The translations under genes were made by a program, and so were the position numbers. A stretch of DNA of 64,000 bases, from contig QANU01001756.1 of NCBI GenBank assembly GCA_003254905.1, forward strand, positions 1-64,000, written 5' to 3'. Of the stretch, positions 10,547-21,819 are shown in pieces. The notes below the pieces were generated by a model. The model was given only the letters and a program-made list of their open reading frames with translations, ran no database searches and was not told where the DNA came from. The DNA comes from Nissolia schottii (taxonomy: Eukaryota; Streptophyta; Magnoliopsida; Fabales; Fabaceae). Position 1 is the stretch's first letter; every line of letters begins with the position of its first letter.

Positions 10547-11576
10547 GGGTTAATTATGTTTTTAGTCCTTGTAAAATTTGAAAGTTTGATTTTAGTCCCC
10601 GCATAAAAGTTTTAGTCCCTACAAAATTGTAAAAGGTTTTAGTCCATGAGGTGGGGTGAGAGTTGACTGGGCTGACTGGCACTGACGCAACGCGTCACGT
10701 GGGATGCCACGTGGCATAACCCAAAATCCAACCTAGACCCATGACCCGAACCCCAAAAATGACCTGACCCGTTTAAAAAAAATAAAAAAAAACTCTTCCA
10801 GCCCCTAGCCCCCCACCCTCCTCCCTCACCCCACCCACCTCCGTCACCTTATCAAAGGAAGAAGGGCGAGGCATCCGAAGAAGGCTGCTCTTCCCTAAAG
10901 GCCTCCGTCGACGAAGGCAACGATAATAATAATAATAATAACAACAACAAGGGAAAGAGGGTCGGATCCCTTTCCGATTCCAGCTCCTCCGCGGTTCTCA
11001 TCGAGGCTGATGGATCAGAAGAAGACGAAGAACAAGAAGCGGCAGAAGGAACCACCGCGACGATGACGAAGAAGAGCAACGGCAAGATATTTGGGTTCTC
11101 CGTGACCCACCCACCACGATAGCATCGGCGACGAGTCCATGGTCGACGGCGACGAGCACCCTCCGGTGGTGACTCGCCAGTTCTTCCCGGTGGACGAGGA
11201 GGAGGACGCTGACATGGCCGTGCCGCAGGGGGTAGTGGTGGTGGGACCATCCCTGGCTTCCCTCGTGCTCACTGGGTTGGAGTGGAATTTTGCCAATTAG
11301 AATCACTTGGCGCTGGAGGGTGAAAGAAGAGGGTAGGNTTTTTTGTAAACGGGTCGCGTCATATTTGGGGTTCGGGTCATGGGTCTGAGTTGAGTTTTGG
11401 GTTATGTCACGTGGCACTCCACATGACGCGCCGCGTCAGCACTACGTCAGCCCAGTCAACCCTCACCCACCCAGGGACCAAAACCTAATTTTACAATTTT
11501 GCAGGGACTAAAACTTTTATGCAGAGACTAAAATCAAACTTTCAAATTTTACAGGGACTAAAAACATAATTAATCC
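10547..11576. mobile_element. Pack-MULE (Mutator-like element) with captured AP2-type gene fragment
   Basis: Long terminal inverted repeats of about 230 bp are visible. 10547-10776 starts GGGTTAATTATGTTTTTAGT. The reverse complement of 11345-11576 starts GGATTAATTATGTTTTTAGT. Both contain several TTTTAGTCCC units, then a TGACTGGGCTGAC stretch, then GACCC...GAACCCC. Flanking 9-bp duplications are TAAATTATT (10538-10546) and TAAATTATA (11577-11585), eight of nine identical. Long TIRs with a 9-bp duplication are the hallmark of Mutator-like elements. No transposase is inside. The interior is GC-rich and coding-like, unlike its surroundings, as expected for a Pack-MULE. Confidence 0.88.
10862..11323 (+). 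pseudogene. captured fragment of an AP2/TOE (RAP2-7-like) transcription factor gene
   Basis: Three short frames on the plus strand read as pieces of the region just before the first AP2 domain of an APETALA2/TARGET-OF-EAT type factor. The first has EEGCSS, an Asn run, KGKRVGSLSDSSSSAVLIEA and KSNGKIFGFSVTH. The second has DSIGDESMVDGDE and VVTRQFFPVD. The third has PRAHWVGVEFCQLESLGAG. The TRQFFPV and HWVGV-FCQ blocks are family signatures known from recall. Two frameshifts (near 11110 and 11255) and the loss of both AP2 DNA-binding domains make it non-functional. Minus-strand open frames here are shadows. The fragment lies between the MULE TIRs. Confidence 0.82.
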
Positions 11577-12598
11577 TAAATTATAAATATACCTAAAAAA
11601 AACTAATAATATTAAAGAAAGTACGGAGTATAAGATTAGCTTACACCGACATTACTATTTACCACCATCATTATTAATTTATTATGGGACATAGTAAATG
11701 AACGACAATTCAAGATCCTTGCATACCACGAGTATACTATCATGCGTTTTCAAACTTAAGAAATTGTCAACTAACACTGTTTAGGAGGAAATCGTGTGCC
11801 ACGCGCCACGCGTGCTTTGCGTTATTCAGTTCCATTAATACTGTTCCCAATGCAGTTGAACAGTGACTTCTCACCCACCAATATTAAAAAATTTAAAATT
11901 AAGAATCATTTAAAAAAAAAGTAATTTTATTAAGTTATTATTCAGGTATTTTGTGATAGAGAGATTAAGAATCTTTAAAAATTATTATTTTTAAGACTTT
12001 AATAAATTAAAAATATGTTTACAAATTTAGCAATAAATTTTATTTAAAAAATTATGAAAATGACAAATAATTTAAAAAAATTTAATTAAAGTGACAAATA
12101 ATTTAAAACAAGAGGGGGATAATATTATTCCCAATTCCTGTGAGAAAAATATCATGTCACACAACTCCAAAGCTATAGTATGTAGACAACACTTTCTTTT
12201 TTTTTTTTTAAATCAAAAATGTAATTTAGTCACTCACATTACATGACCACCGTAGCCACCTGAAAAGAGGATAAAAAAATATTAATATCAGACTCTTTTT
12301 TTTATTATACTTTTTGCAAGTTTTCTCTATTAATCATTTTACTTTTTTTCTCTCCTTCGTCGCTAATCGTCTTAAGGAAACCAATTTATTCATTCCATGT
12401 ATACCAATTTTATGTTTAAATATGTTTAAATACATTTTAAATATGTTTAAAAAGTTGATTTCTTTATGTATAAAAAGTTGGTTTCTAACTTAAGAGTTTT
12501 TTTTTTTTTAAATGTTTGTTTAAGAAGTTAGTTTTTTTATTCAACAAAATTGGTTTTTTTATAAATGTTTTTAAAATGTTAGTTTCTCTGTGGCACAA
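11577..12598. other. AT-rich spacer
   Basis: No gene recognised. CACAA at 12594-12598 is the left target duplication of the copia element that follows. T-rich phrases around 12470-12590 (GTTGGTTT, TTAGTTTTT) resume at 18460-18660 after that element, as expected for an insertion into a repeat. Confidence 0.5.
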
Positions 12599-13016
12599 TG
12601 TAGAAGTTCAAGCTCATACCGCAGATGCAGGAGCAAATATGAAGCACGAGAAAGTGCAGGAAACTTGAGAGAAAATAAGAGAAAGATGAGAGAAAATTGG
12701 ATATGGATCAAGAGATAATTGAGTAGAATGAATTCTCTACTTTCATTGATGATGATTTACAGCTTATATACAAGGCTGAAGCAATTGTAATTTACATGAA
12801 ATTCAAACTAAAATTTACATGAAATTGAAATTAAGTTAACTAGCTCTAACTAAATTAGCTAACAGCAATTCCCACTCCCACGTGCTTTGCTTAACAAACT
12901 TTTCAACTAACTCCAGCTCAGCTTTGGGCTTGCGCATATGCTCTTCAGCGAGCTCCACTGTTGTTGCTTCAGTTCAATTCGTCTCTCCCTTGAACTTCAG
13001 CATACCCCTGCTCACA
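12599..13016 (-). repeat. copia 3' LTR
   Basis: 418 bp. It lacks the 22-23 bp tandem duplication (AATTCAAATTGTAATTTACA-like) present in the partner LTR at about 18207-18229. Confidence 0.93.
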
Positions 13017-13033
13017 CCCCCCTCAAGCTGCAG
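13017..13033 (-). other. copia polypurine tract
   Basis: The minus strand reads CTGCAGCTTGAGGGGGG directly before the 3' LTR. Confidence 0.8.
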
Positions 13034-14696
13034 CATGAAAATTAATCATGCTCAGCTTGCCAAGCAAGTAATCAAACGGTCCTGGAGCAAGGGGCTTGGT
13101 AAAAATGTCCGCAACCTGGTTGCGTGTGGGAATTGGCTGTAAGGTGACAACCTTCTCTTGAACCTTGTCTCGAACGACATGGCAATCAATTTCGATGTGC
13201 TTTGTTCGCTCATGGAACACCGGATTTGCCGCTATATAGATTGCAGATTGATTGTCACATGCAATGGAAATTGGGAGAGATGACTGGATGCCAAACTCAC
13301 GAAGTAGAGTGAGTAGCCATTGTACTTCAAATGTGACTTGAGCTAGTGAGCGATACTCCGCCTTAGATGAAGAGCGGGCCACGGTGGTCTGTTTCTTGCT
13401 TTTCCACGATACCATTGCTTTACCCAAGAAACATACAAAACCAGAGATTGACCTTCTTGTGTCAGGGCAAGTGCCCCAGTCAGCATCAGCATAAGCAGTG
13501 AGGACTAAATTGGACATAGAAGGGAAAAACAACCCTTTAGCTGGTGAAACCTTAAGGTACCTAAGTACTCTATGTGCTGCAAGTAGGTGTGTGTCATTGG
13601 GGCAGTCCAGGAACTGACTTAGCCTTCCAACCGCATAAGAGATATCAGGTCTTATATGTGTGAGATACAGAAGTTTCCCAATCAACCTTCTGTAAGTAGT
13701 TGTGTCAACAAAATTTGCTACAAAACCTTCAGTCGGCTCTCTTGATAGCCGTGAGTGATAATCCATCGGGGTTGCAACTGGCTTGGAATCAAGGAAGCCA
13801 TGATCCTCTAACAGATCTGAACAATATTTCCTTTGATAAAGTGCGATGCCACTGGAGTTTCTGGCTACCTCCATGCCTAAGAAATACTTAAGATTTCCCA
13901 GGTCTTTAATCTTGAATAAGCCATCCAGTAGCTTCTTAACTCGATTGATCTCTGCCAAATTATCACCAGACAACACCAAATCATCCACATACACCAAAAT
14001 GACTGGAAAGCCATTAACATCTGCCTTTGTGAATAACGAGTAGTCTGATTTGGATTGCTGGTAGCCTGTATCTGTTAAAACATGCACCAACTTGGCATTC
14101 CATTGCCTGCTGGCCTGCTTCAAGCCATATAGAGATTTTTGCAACTTACACACCATGCCAGGTGCAGCTTGTAGACCTGATGGCAGCTTCATAAACACAT
14201 CCTCATGTAATTCTCCATGCAGAAAAGTAGTGTTCACATCTAACTGCTGTAAGAACCATCCTTTGGCTGCTGCAATAGACAGGAGAACTCTCAATGTGGT
14301 TATCTTAACTACAGGGCTGAATGTTTCAGCATAATCAACCCCATAGGTTTGTGTAAAACCCTTGGCAACAAGCCTAGCTTTGTGCCTCTCAACACTGCCA
14401 TCAGAATTGTACTTAATTTTGAATATCCACTTGCATCCGACAGCCTTCTTTCCAGGAGGAAGAGATGCAAGAATCCAGGTTTGGTTGCTCTCAAGAGCTG
14501 AGAGTTCAGCATTGATGGCCTTTTGCCAACACGGTTCTTGAACAGCTTCCTCATAGGTCCTAGGTTCAGTATTTGAGGAAATGGCAAGGGAAAAATTCTT
14601 TTGGGAAGCACCCAATGATGAATAAGATAAATAATGAGATATAGAATGCTTACTTGAAGAAGAAGGGTCATTACCACCTGGAGAGGCAGTCAACAT
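13023..14696 (-). CDS. pol: copia reverse transcriptase and RNase H (557 aa)
   Basis: An open frame covering the RT and RNase H end of copia pol. RT marks are the CKWIFKIKYNSDG-VERHKARLVAKG entry block, the QLDVNTTFLHG motif with a catalytic Asp, LYGLKQASRQWN, and the YVDDLVLSGDN active-site box. RNase H marks are ADADWGTCPDTRRS, WKSKKQTTVARSSSKAEY and a C-terminal NQVADIFTKPL block. Integrase and protease lie upstream on the same strand, and a frameshift near 14690 separates this frame from them. This frame is intact, so the domain may be the best-preserved part of the element. Confidence 0.93.
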   Translation of the reverse strand: MLTASPGGNDPSSSSKHSISHYLSYSSLGASQKNFSLAISSNTEPRTYEEAVQEPCWQKAINAELSALESNQTWILASLPPGKKAVGCKWIFKIKYNSDGSVERHKARLVAKGFTQTYGVDYAETFSPVVKITTLRVLLSIAAAKGWFLQQLDVNTTFLHGELHEDVFMKLPSGLQAAPGMVCKLQKSLYGLKQASRQWNAKLVHVLTDTGYQQSKSDYSLFTKADVNGFPVILVYVDDLVLSGDNLAEINRVKKLLDGLFKIKDLGNLKYFLGMEVARNSSGIALYQRKYCSDLLEDHGFLDSKPVATPMDYHSRLSREPTEGFVANFVDTTTYRRLIGKLLYLTHIRPDISYAVGRLSQFLDCPNDTHLLAAHRVLRYLKVSPAKGLFFPSMSNLVLTAYADADWGTCPDTRRSISGFVCFLGKAMVSWKSKKQTTVARSSSKAEYRSLAQVTFEVQWLLTLLREFGIQSSLPISIACDNQSAIYIAANPVFHERTKHIEIDCHVVRDKVQEKVVTLQPIPTRNQVADIFTKPLAPGPFDYLLGKLSMINFHAAA

Positions 14697-16497
14697 ACAA
14701 TGATAGTCCTTGAGATAATTTGGTGGTCTCTTTGGTCGTTTGAAATTTTGTGGGTGGAGGTTGTTTTATGGAAGTGTGATTTGTGGGGAATGAATCACTA
14801 TGGGCAGCATCGTGTTGAGGGTCTGTGACATTGTGTTCTGTCTCTGATGGTTCACATGCAGGGGGAACTAGGGGTTGAGTGTTTTGCTGTGCTGACCCTG
14901 ATGTGGATAGTGGATACATGCTATGGCTGGGAATGTGGTCAAAAGGGTCACATAATGTGCTTGTTGTATGCTGACTATAATGAGATGATTGTGCAGATGA
15001 TGATTCTGAAAGTTTAGCTTTATGCATGTTGGTGAAGGGAAATACACTTTCATAAAAAATGACATTTCTTGAAATGAAAATTTGTCTTGTGCCTAATTCT
15101 ATCAGGACATATCCCTTGGTTCCCCTTTTGTAACTTAGGAAGACACATTTTCAAGCTCTAGGATCCAACTTGGTCCTGTGAGCTGTGATGGTTGTGGCAT
15201 ATGCCAAACATCCAAATACCTTGAGATTCAGAAATTCTGGTTGTTTGTTGAATAGCAACTCGTAAGGGCTTTTATTTTGTATCAACTTGCTAGGCTGTCT
15301 ATTAATCAAATACACAGCATGAGCAATAGCAAAATGCCAGAAGCATTTAGGTAGAGATGATTGAAATATGAGAGTTCTAGCAACATTCAATATATGTTGG
15401 TGTTTCCTTTCAACTATGCCATTCTGTTGGGGAGTCTCAACACAGGTGGTTTGGTGAACTATGCCATTATTATTAAAGAACCTGGTCTGATTAAATTCCC
15501 CCCCATTATCAGTCCTTATTACCTTAATTTTGGCATTATATTGAACTTCAACATAAACTACAAAGTCCTGAAGTAGCTGAGTTGCTTCAAATTTAATTTT
15601 CATGAAATAAACCCAAGTGTGCCTGGTATAATCATCCACTACTGTTAAGAAATACTTGTGACTAGTAGTGGATTGGATGCCCAAGGGGCCCCATATGTCC
15701 ATATGTATGATATCAAAGGCAGCATTAGATTTAGTTGAACTCAAGAGGAAAGGTAATTTTCTTTGCTTAGCAAAATGGCATGAATTACATGGGTCAACAT
15801 TGTCGTTACAATTAATGAAATGGAATTGGTTATGCAGAATATGGAGCTTATCTCTAGATGGATGACCTAGCCTATAATGACACAAGGGAAATACAACTGA
15901 TCCTAAGAGTGTATGGCTATTGCTACTTAAAGTATGATGCTGTAATGTGAGGGGTTTTCTATTGTTGGTAACAGATGGAGACTGAGGCTGATTGCTGCTG
16001 CTAGGACCATACATTGTATATAGGCCTCTCTCCAAGTTAGCTATACCAATCATCTTCAAGCAATGATCCTGTATGGTACAACATTTATCATTAATCAGCA
16101 TTGTGCATTTCAGGTCTGTGATAAGTCTAGAAACAGAGATTAAATTGAAAGTAAAGCAAGGAATATAGAGGACTTTGATCAGATGTAGGTCTTTGGAGAA
16201 TATCACAGTCCCTGAAATCATGGCTTGTGTGGTTGTTCCATCAGGCAATCTGACTAAAATTGGTTTGATTTTGTGATATGTATGAAATGCATTAAGTGAG
16301 TAGCACACATGGTCAGTGGCACCAGTGTCTACCACCCAATGATTAGGGTTATGTGATACTAAGGACAGGGTTAGAGGTATACCTGATGGATTTGGTGATT
16401 GTGAGGTGGTTATTTGGTTCACACTATGAGGAAGTTGTGAAGAATAATGTTGTAAAAGTGCCAGCAATCCTTTCTTCTCTTCTTGAGTAAAAACCAA
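14671..16497 (-). pseudogene. pol: copia protease and integrase, broken by a stop and a frameshift
   Basis: Read from 16497 downward. The protease active site is in WVVDTGATDHVC. The GAG-pre-integrase block is HYRLGHPSRDKLH, followed by a zinc-finger-like Cys pair (DPCNSCHFAK). The integrase core has DIWGPLG, RTDNGGEFN and a third acidic residue in PQQNGIVERKH. The frame stops at 15151-15153 (a TGA in RA*KCVFL) and then continues in the same phase through a connector (GTKGYVLIELGTRQ, then NMHKAKLSES) to 14671. A frameshift there precedes the RT frame. Two lesions prevent one polyprotein. Confidence 0.88.
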
Positions 16498-16599
16498 TTC
16501 TGTATTCTCTTTCCTTGCCTCCTGAATCAGGTTGCTATCATTGTTATTGTTGCTATTTTCAACTATTTCAGCATCAGCATTTGTAGCAGTGGTGGTGAT

Positions 16600-17536
16600 A
16601 TTATTAGCTTCTCTCTCTGTACTCTTTGAGTAGATGTGGATACTTCTTAAAGCATCTGTCCACAGGATGTCCTATCTTACCACAGAAACCACATGTGATG
16701 CTAGGATCATAATATGTCTTGCTGTTGTTACCATTTCTACCACCAGAGCCACTTCTGCCTCCTGCTGATCTTCCTCCTCTCCCTCTTTGCCTGCCCCTGC
16801 CACCTCCAGAGCCAGGTCCTGTGGTTTAAGATGAATTTGAACTTGTGCTGCTAAAGAAGGCCTTGGAGTCCAGGCCTGTACTCATCTGTCTCTCTTGCTG
16901 TACCAGCAGAGAGAATGCTGCAGCAACTTCAAGCATTGGCTTCATTAACATAATTTGTGATCTAACATTTGAGTATTGTTCATTTAGTCCACGAATGAAC
17001 CTTACAACATAGTCTTCTTTCCTATAGTTTCTTATTGTTTGCATACTGCATACACATGCATTTGAACACAAGCAGTTAGGAATCGGCCTGAAGTTTTCTA
17101 GTTCCTCCCAAATAGACTTCAGTTTGGTAAAATATGATGTAATAGTCATTTCCCCTTGTTTGATTGCATATAACTCTTCTTGCAACTTAGCAGCTCTAAA
17201 TATGTCACCATCAAAGTATCTATGTTTCAAATCTGTCCATAGTTCAGCAGCATTTTCTATCCACATAACTGACTTCAAAATTTCTTGATTCAATGACTGA
17301 TGAATCCAAGAAATGACAAATGTATTGCACTTGTCCCAAGCAAAAAAAAAATCGTTTGCTACCTCAGGTTGCTTTAGTGATCCATCAATGAATGCTAACT
17401 TATTCTTAGACTTTAGAGCCATTTTCATAGACCTAGCCCAAGCATGATAATTCTGATCACCTAAGGTAATAGAGATTAAAGTAGAACCTGGATTCTCACC
17501 TGGATGGAGATAGTAGGGACTCTTGATGTCAGCCAT
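16600..17536 (-). pseudogene. gag: copia gag with zinc knuckle, interrupted by a stop
   Basis: ATG 17536 starts a 236-aa gag frame: MADIKSPYYLHPGENPGSTL, then WARSMKMALKSKNKLAFIDG, WDKCNTFVISWI and LKHRYFDGD (UBN2/retrotran-gag family). A TAA at about 16826 interrupts it. The same phase then continues through a Gly/Arg-rich stretch to a CCHC zinc knuckle CGFCGKIGHPVDRC at about 16690-16650. A second lesion near 16600 shifts into the protease frame. Gag packages element RNA in cytoplasmic particles. Confidence 0.88.
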
Positions 17537-17997
17537 AGCATTGTAATTGTTGTTGCTGTTAGCACTATTTCCAAGTCCTTATTCAATTCTGCCATTTCCA
17601 GAAGATGTGCTGTGTGACTGATCTTCCATGATACTAGCTCACTCGAGACTGATTCAAATATTGAATTAGAAAGAGATGAGGGAGATGACACTAGATCTAC
17701 TCTGCACACTGTCTACAAACCTCAAGGAATCACTTGCTTAATTTGCAAGGATCCGAGGTCTAGCGACAGTATTAGCTCAGATGTTGTTGAGCCTTCAAGG
17801 ATTCCTGAAATTTAGTATGAACTAACAAGAATCCGAAGGATCAGTGCTCTGATTTGCAGTATAGATGAATAGCAGATCTGTTGCTAATATGAAATTCTGA
17901 ATTCTCTGATGAACTGGAGCCATATGTTGATGAATCTGGTATAGAAAATTGTGCAACCAATGGAACTCTAATGGCGCAGCAGAGCTTCAATACTGAA

Positions 17998-18009
17998 GCT
18001 CTGATACCA
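17998..18009 (-). other. copia primer binding site (initiator tRNA-Met)
   Basis: The minus strand reads TGGTATCAGAGC directly after the 5' LTR. Confidence 0.88.
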
Positions 18010-18450
18010 TGTAGAAGTTCAAGCTCATACCGCAGATGCAGGAGCAAATATGAAGCACGAGAAAGTGCAGGAAACTTGAGAGAAAATAAGAGAAAGATGA
18101 GAGAAAATTGGATATGGCTCAAGAGATAATTGAGTAGAATGAATTCTCTAATTTCATTGATGATGATTTACAGCTTATATACAAGGCTAAAGCAATTGTA
18201 ATTTACATGAAATTCAAATTGTAATTTACATGAAATTCAAACTGAAATTTACATGAAATTGAAATTAAGTTAACTAGCTCTAACTAAATTAGCTAACAAC
18301 AATTCCCACTCCCACGTGCTTTGCTTAACAAGCTTTTCAACTAACTCCAGCTCAGCTTTGGGCTTGCACATATGCTCTTCAGCGAGCTCCACTGTTGTTG
18401 CTTCAGTTCAATTCGTCTCTCCCTTGAACTTCAGCATACCCCTGCTCACA
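18010..18450 (-). repeat. copia 5' LTR
   Basis: 441 bp. Same sequence as 12599-13016 plus a short tandem insertion. Followed by the target duplication CACAA. Confidence 0.93.
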
Positions 18451-18455
18451 CACAA

Positions 18456-20060
18456 ATGTATGTTGATTTGAGTTAATAAAGTTGGTTTCTGCTATTATTA
18501 ATAGAGAGAAAAGTGGTGAAAAAAATGCGAAAGAAAAGTTGCAATAAGTATTTTAATAGAGAGAATGATAGTAATGTTTTTTTATTTGTCTTTTTGTTGT
18601 TTTTTTTTTTTAAATGTTAGTTTTTATATGTTAAAAATGTTGGTTTTAATTTCGATCAAAAGAGAGAGAAAAGAGGTGAAAAAAAGATGTAAGAGAAAGG
18701 TTACAAAAAAGTATTGTAAAAGAGAGATAATAATAATGATGTTTTTCTTTTGGTCTTTTCTCATTTCTTTATTATTTTAATTTTATATTAGACTCATTTT
18801 TACCATATTTTATACCCCCAAGATATAGTGGCTCTACCAATATCTTAGGTGGTCAAATAAAATTAATCTACTTTTATCTATCGTCATAGTAAAAATGAAA
18901 TTAGAAATTATACAATTGATTATAGCTCTAAGAATTCTTGGACATGCTTGTTCATAATGTTCAACTTTATAGTAGAAATTATCAACCATTCCATGACTTT
19001 CAGTTTAAGAACACTACTTACATAACGGTCATGTTATTTGTACACCTAAAAATTTGACATTTATGTACATCCATATAGAGAAATATACATTACAAAAACA
19101 TAAAAACAAACACTGTAAAATAAAGAAACAAATATTACCAAACACATAAACGAACAATATTAAACATAAGTGTGTTTGTCCACATGCAAAACATTGAAAT
19201 AATCATTATCAAATACATAAACGAGCAAATATTAAACACATGTGTGCTTGAGAGAGAGCTTGGTTTGCTCAAGAAAGAAAGCAAAGAAATAAAGTTAGAA
19301 AGAAAGGAAATGAAACCGTGAAGTAGAAAGGCTTTGCTACGGTTTGCTTTGCTTGATTTGGAGGAAAGAAAAATGAATTTGAAATGAAGAGAGCTGTTGC
19401 TATAAGCTTCGGTTGCTGAAGCTTTTGGGGATTTCTTGCTAAGTGAAAGAAATAAAGAAAGGAAATGGAAGAGTACATTTCGGTGAGGAAGCAAGGGAAA
19501 TGCCACGGCTTTACTTGCTTTAGTATTTATAAGCAAAGAAAGAAATTAAAACGAAGAGAGAGATGGTTATAGCTTCGGTTTTGCTGAGCTATTTTTGTGG
19601 AAATTGAATTAAAACAAAAGAAAAAGAAATAATGCAAAGCATGGTCCTTGGTGACTTGTGCATTTGCATGGCAATTGCTTGCCTTATTTCAAGGCATGTG
19701 TCTTGGCTATGAGCAGATTTTGTGCTGCTTGTTTCCTTGACCGTGGTGTGTGTGTTTGTCTCTTTAATTTTTCATGTATGTGTGGCGACGTGTGTAGCCA
19801 TACATGCGTGGTAATTAAATGGGAGTCCTATAAAATTTTTCGAACATAAGAACATCATCTACTAATCTTTTTAATGAGAAAATTAAATTAATCAATGGTA
19901 CTTGTAAATTAACTTTCATAAAAGGATGTTTCACTAATACCGTTAGAAATTAATTTAATTCCGACGACGAAAGATAATTGATTCTGAGGCTCGCGAGATT
20001 TTGCAAGGATTCGAAACTATTACCATCATTTGCATCTTTTATCAATAACATCTCTGTTGT
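18456..20060. repeat. LTR-like dispersed repeat, non-coding
   Basis: 18460-18790 continues the T-rich sequence that flanked the copia insertion. 19130-19640 holds purine-rich phrases (GAAAGAAAGGAAATG) with low-complexity shadow frames. 19810-20020 (GTCCTATAAAATTTTT, TTAATTCCGACGA, GCTCGCGAGATT) is clearly related to 33140-33345, so both belong to one dispersed family, probably LTR-derived. No gag or pol frame is present in this copy. Confidence 0.45.
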
Positions 20061-21588
20061 TGCAGAGCCAAAAACATTTAAACAGGCTGGAAAAATCAAT
20101 TGATTCGAAAAAGGCTATGAAAATTGAGATAGAGGCATCAGAAAGGAATCAAACTTGGAAGTTAGTAGAACTACCACAAGGAAAGAAGCCTATTAGATGC
20201 AAATGGGTGTATAGAATCAAGTACACGTCAGATGGAACAATAGATAGATACAAAGCTTGGTTAGTTGCAAAGGGATTCACAGAAGTGGAAGGCATTGACT
20301 ATCTACAAACCTTTTCACTAGTAGCAAAGATGACAAACCTGAGAACAGTTCTAGCATTAGCTGTTACAAAGCAGTGGCACCTTCATCAATTTGATGTGGA
20401 CAATTCATTTCTACATGGAACACTACATGAAGTATACATGACTCTACCACAAGGGTTCACACCAACATCACCTAATCAAGGGTGCCATCTTAAAAAATCC
20501 CTATATGGACTGAAATAAGCTAGCAAGGAGTGGTTCAGCACACTTTCTGCTACATTATTGTACACTCAATGCAAATCTGATCCGATCTTATTCACAGAAA
20601 AGCAGAATCAATCTTTCACAACCCTATTGGTATATGTAGATGATGTGGTCCTAATAGGAAATGACATCAATGCTATTAATGCTGTAAAACTATACCTACA
20701 TCAGAAGTTCAAAATCAAGGATATTGGTGAGCTTAAGTACTTTCTTGGACTTAAAATTGTTAGATCATGCAAAGGAATATTTCTCACACAAAGGAAATAT
20801 GCTTTAAAACTCCTAGAGGACTCAGGGTTTCTCACAGGTAAGCCAGTCTCAACCCCAATGGATGGCTCTTGCAGAATCTCACAAGACGATGGCACTCTTC
20901 TACCTAACATAACTTCCTATAGAAGGTTAATTGGGAGACTCCTATATCTAACAACTACAAGACCAGATATCTCCTTCTCTGTCCAACAACTCAGCCAATT
21001 TCTGTCATGTCCAACTGATTCACACCTAAAGGAAGCAATGAGGATACTGCATTAAAACAAAGCATCACCAGCACGAGGACTTTTCTTTCCAACACAATCT
21101 AATCTCAAACTCAAAGCCTTCTCTGATTCATATTGGGGGGTTGTAAAGACACAAGGAAATCAATTACAGGACATTGTGTTTTACTAGGTTTTGCACTTAT
21201 ATCATGGAAATCTCAAAAACAAACCACAATAGCAAGAAGCTCAACAGAAGCTGAGTATAGGGCTCTAGCAGCTACAACTTGTGAGTTGCAATGGATGCAA
21301 TATCTACTTCAATAGCTAAAATCAACACCTCAACTACCAACTCCACTATATTGTGACAACACCTCATCAATTCACATTGTACAAAATTCTTCATTCCATG
21401 AGATAACAAAGCGTGAAGAATTGGACTGTCATCTCATAAGAAAGAAACTCCATTCCGGTTTGATTCATCTACTACCAATCTCATCAACAAATCAGCTGGA
21501 TGACATACTCACAAAACCATTTCACCCTAGACCTTTCAAAACAATCTTAGGCAAGCTCGGAGTCCTCTCAATAGAATCTCCAGCTTGA
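20061..21588 (+). pseudogene. pol: copia RT/RNase H pseudogene
   Basis: RT blocks include CKWVYRIKYTSDGTIDRYKA, LVAKGFTEVEGIDY, FDVDNSFLHGTLH, SLYGLK*ASKEW and YVDDVVLIGND. RNase H blocks include [14 protein letters not shown] and [20 protein letters not shown], with a decayed C-terminus. Lesions are an in-frame TAA (Gln codon position, about 20515-20517), a TAA after RILH at about 21053, and a frameshift near 21140. It is not the same family as the element at 12599-18450, judging from residue choices. Confidence 0.88.
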
Positions 21589-21600
21589 GGGGGGGGAGGG

Positions 21601-21819
21601 TAACACCCTAAAATAGACTCAAGTCAGCTTACATTTCATTCACATATTGCACCATTACCTTATAGCAGTTAAATTCTATTATCTAGCTACTTGAATTAGT
21701 TAGTTAGACTTACCTCTCTAGCCCATTACCTTCAACCTTCTTCTTCTTGTATATAACAATTCAATTGATCAATGAATCACTCAGTAAAGTTTATTGTGTA
21801 ACTCACTATTCTCTTGTTA
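21601..21819 (+). repeat. probable 3' LTR of the truncated copia
   Basis: Follows the G-rich tract directly. It contains a TATA-like TATATAACAA at about 21750 and ends at TTGTTA. The border is inferred from short inverted ends because there is no second LTR to compare. Confidence 0.5.

Larger units (their letters stand above)
12599..18450 (-). mobile_element. full-length Ty1/copia retrotransposon, coding region mutated
   Basis: The LTRs at 12599-13016 (3' LTR) and 18010-18450 (5' LTR) begin TG and end CA. They are flanked by perfect 5-bp duplications CACAA (12594-12598, 18451-18455). On the minus strand the order is 5' LTR, initiator tRNA-Met primer site (18009-17998), gag, zinc knuckle, protease, integrase, reverse transcriptase, RNase H, polypurine tract (13033-13017) and 3' LTR. 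That protease-integrase-RT-RNaseH order defines Ty1/copia. The LTRs differ by about seven substitutions plus one 22-23 bp insertion, so the copy is fairly young. Internal stops and frameshifts suggest it is no longer autonomous. Confidence 0.95.
20061..21819 (+). mobile_element. 5'-truncated Ty1/copia remnant with 3' LTR
   Basis: This copy starts abruptly inside pol, before the RT, and ends with a polypurine tract (about 21587-21600, G-rich) and a probable 3' LTR. The LTR is placed at 21601-21819 because it starts TAACACCC and ends TTGTTA, with TAACA/TGTTA as short inverted ends. No 5' LTR, gag, protease or integrase is seen upstream. Confidence 0.75.

Noticed and set aside
10852..11417. Three minus-strand Pro/Ser-rich ORFs
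   Set aside because: They are shadows of the plus-strand AP2-like fragment, whose codons match a known family.
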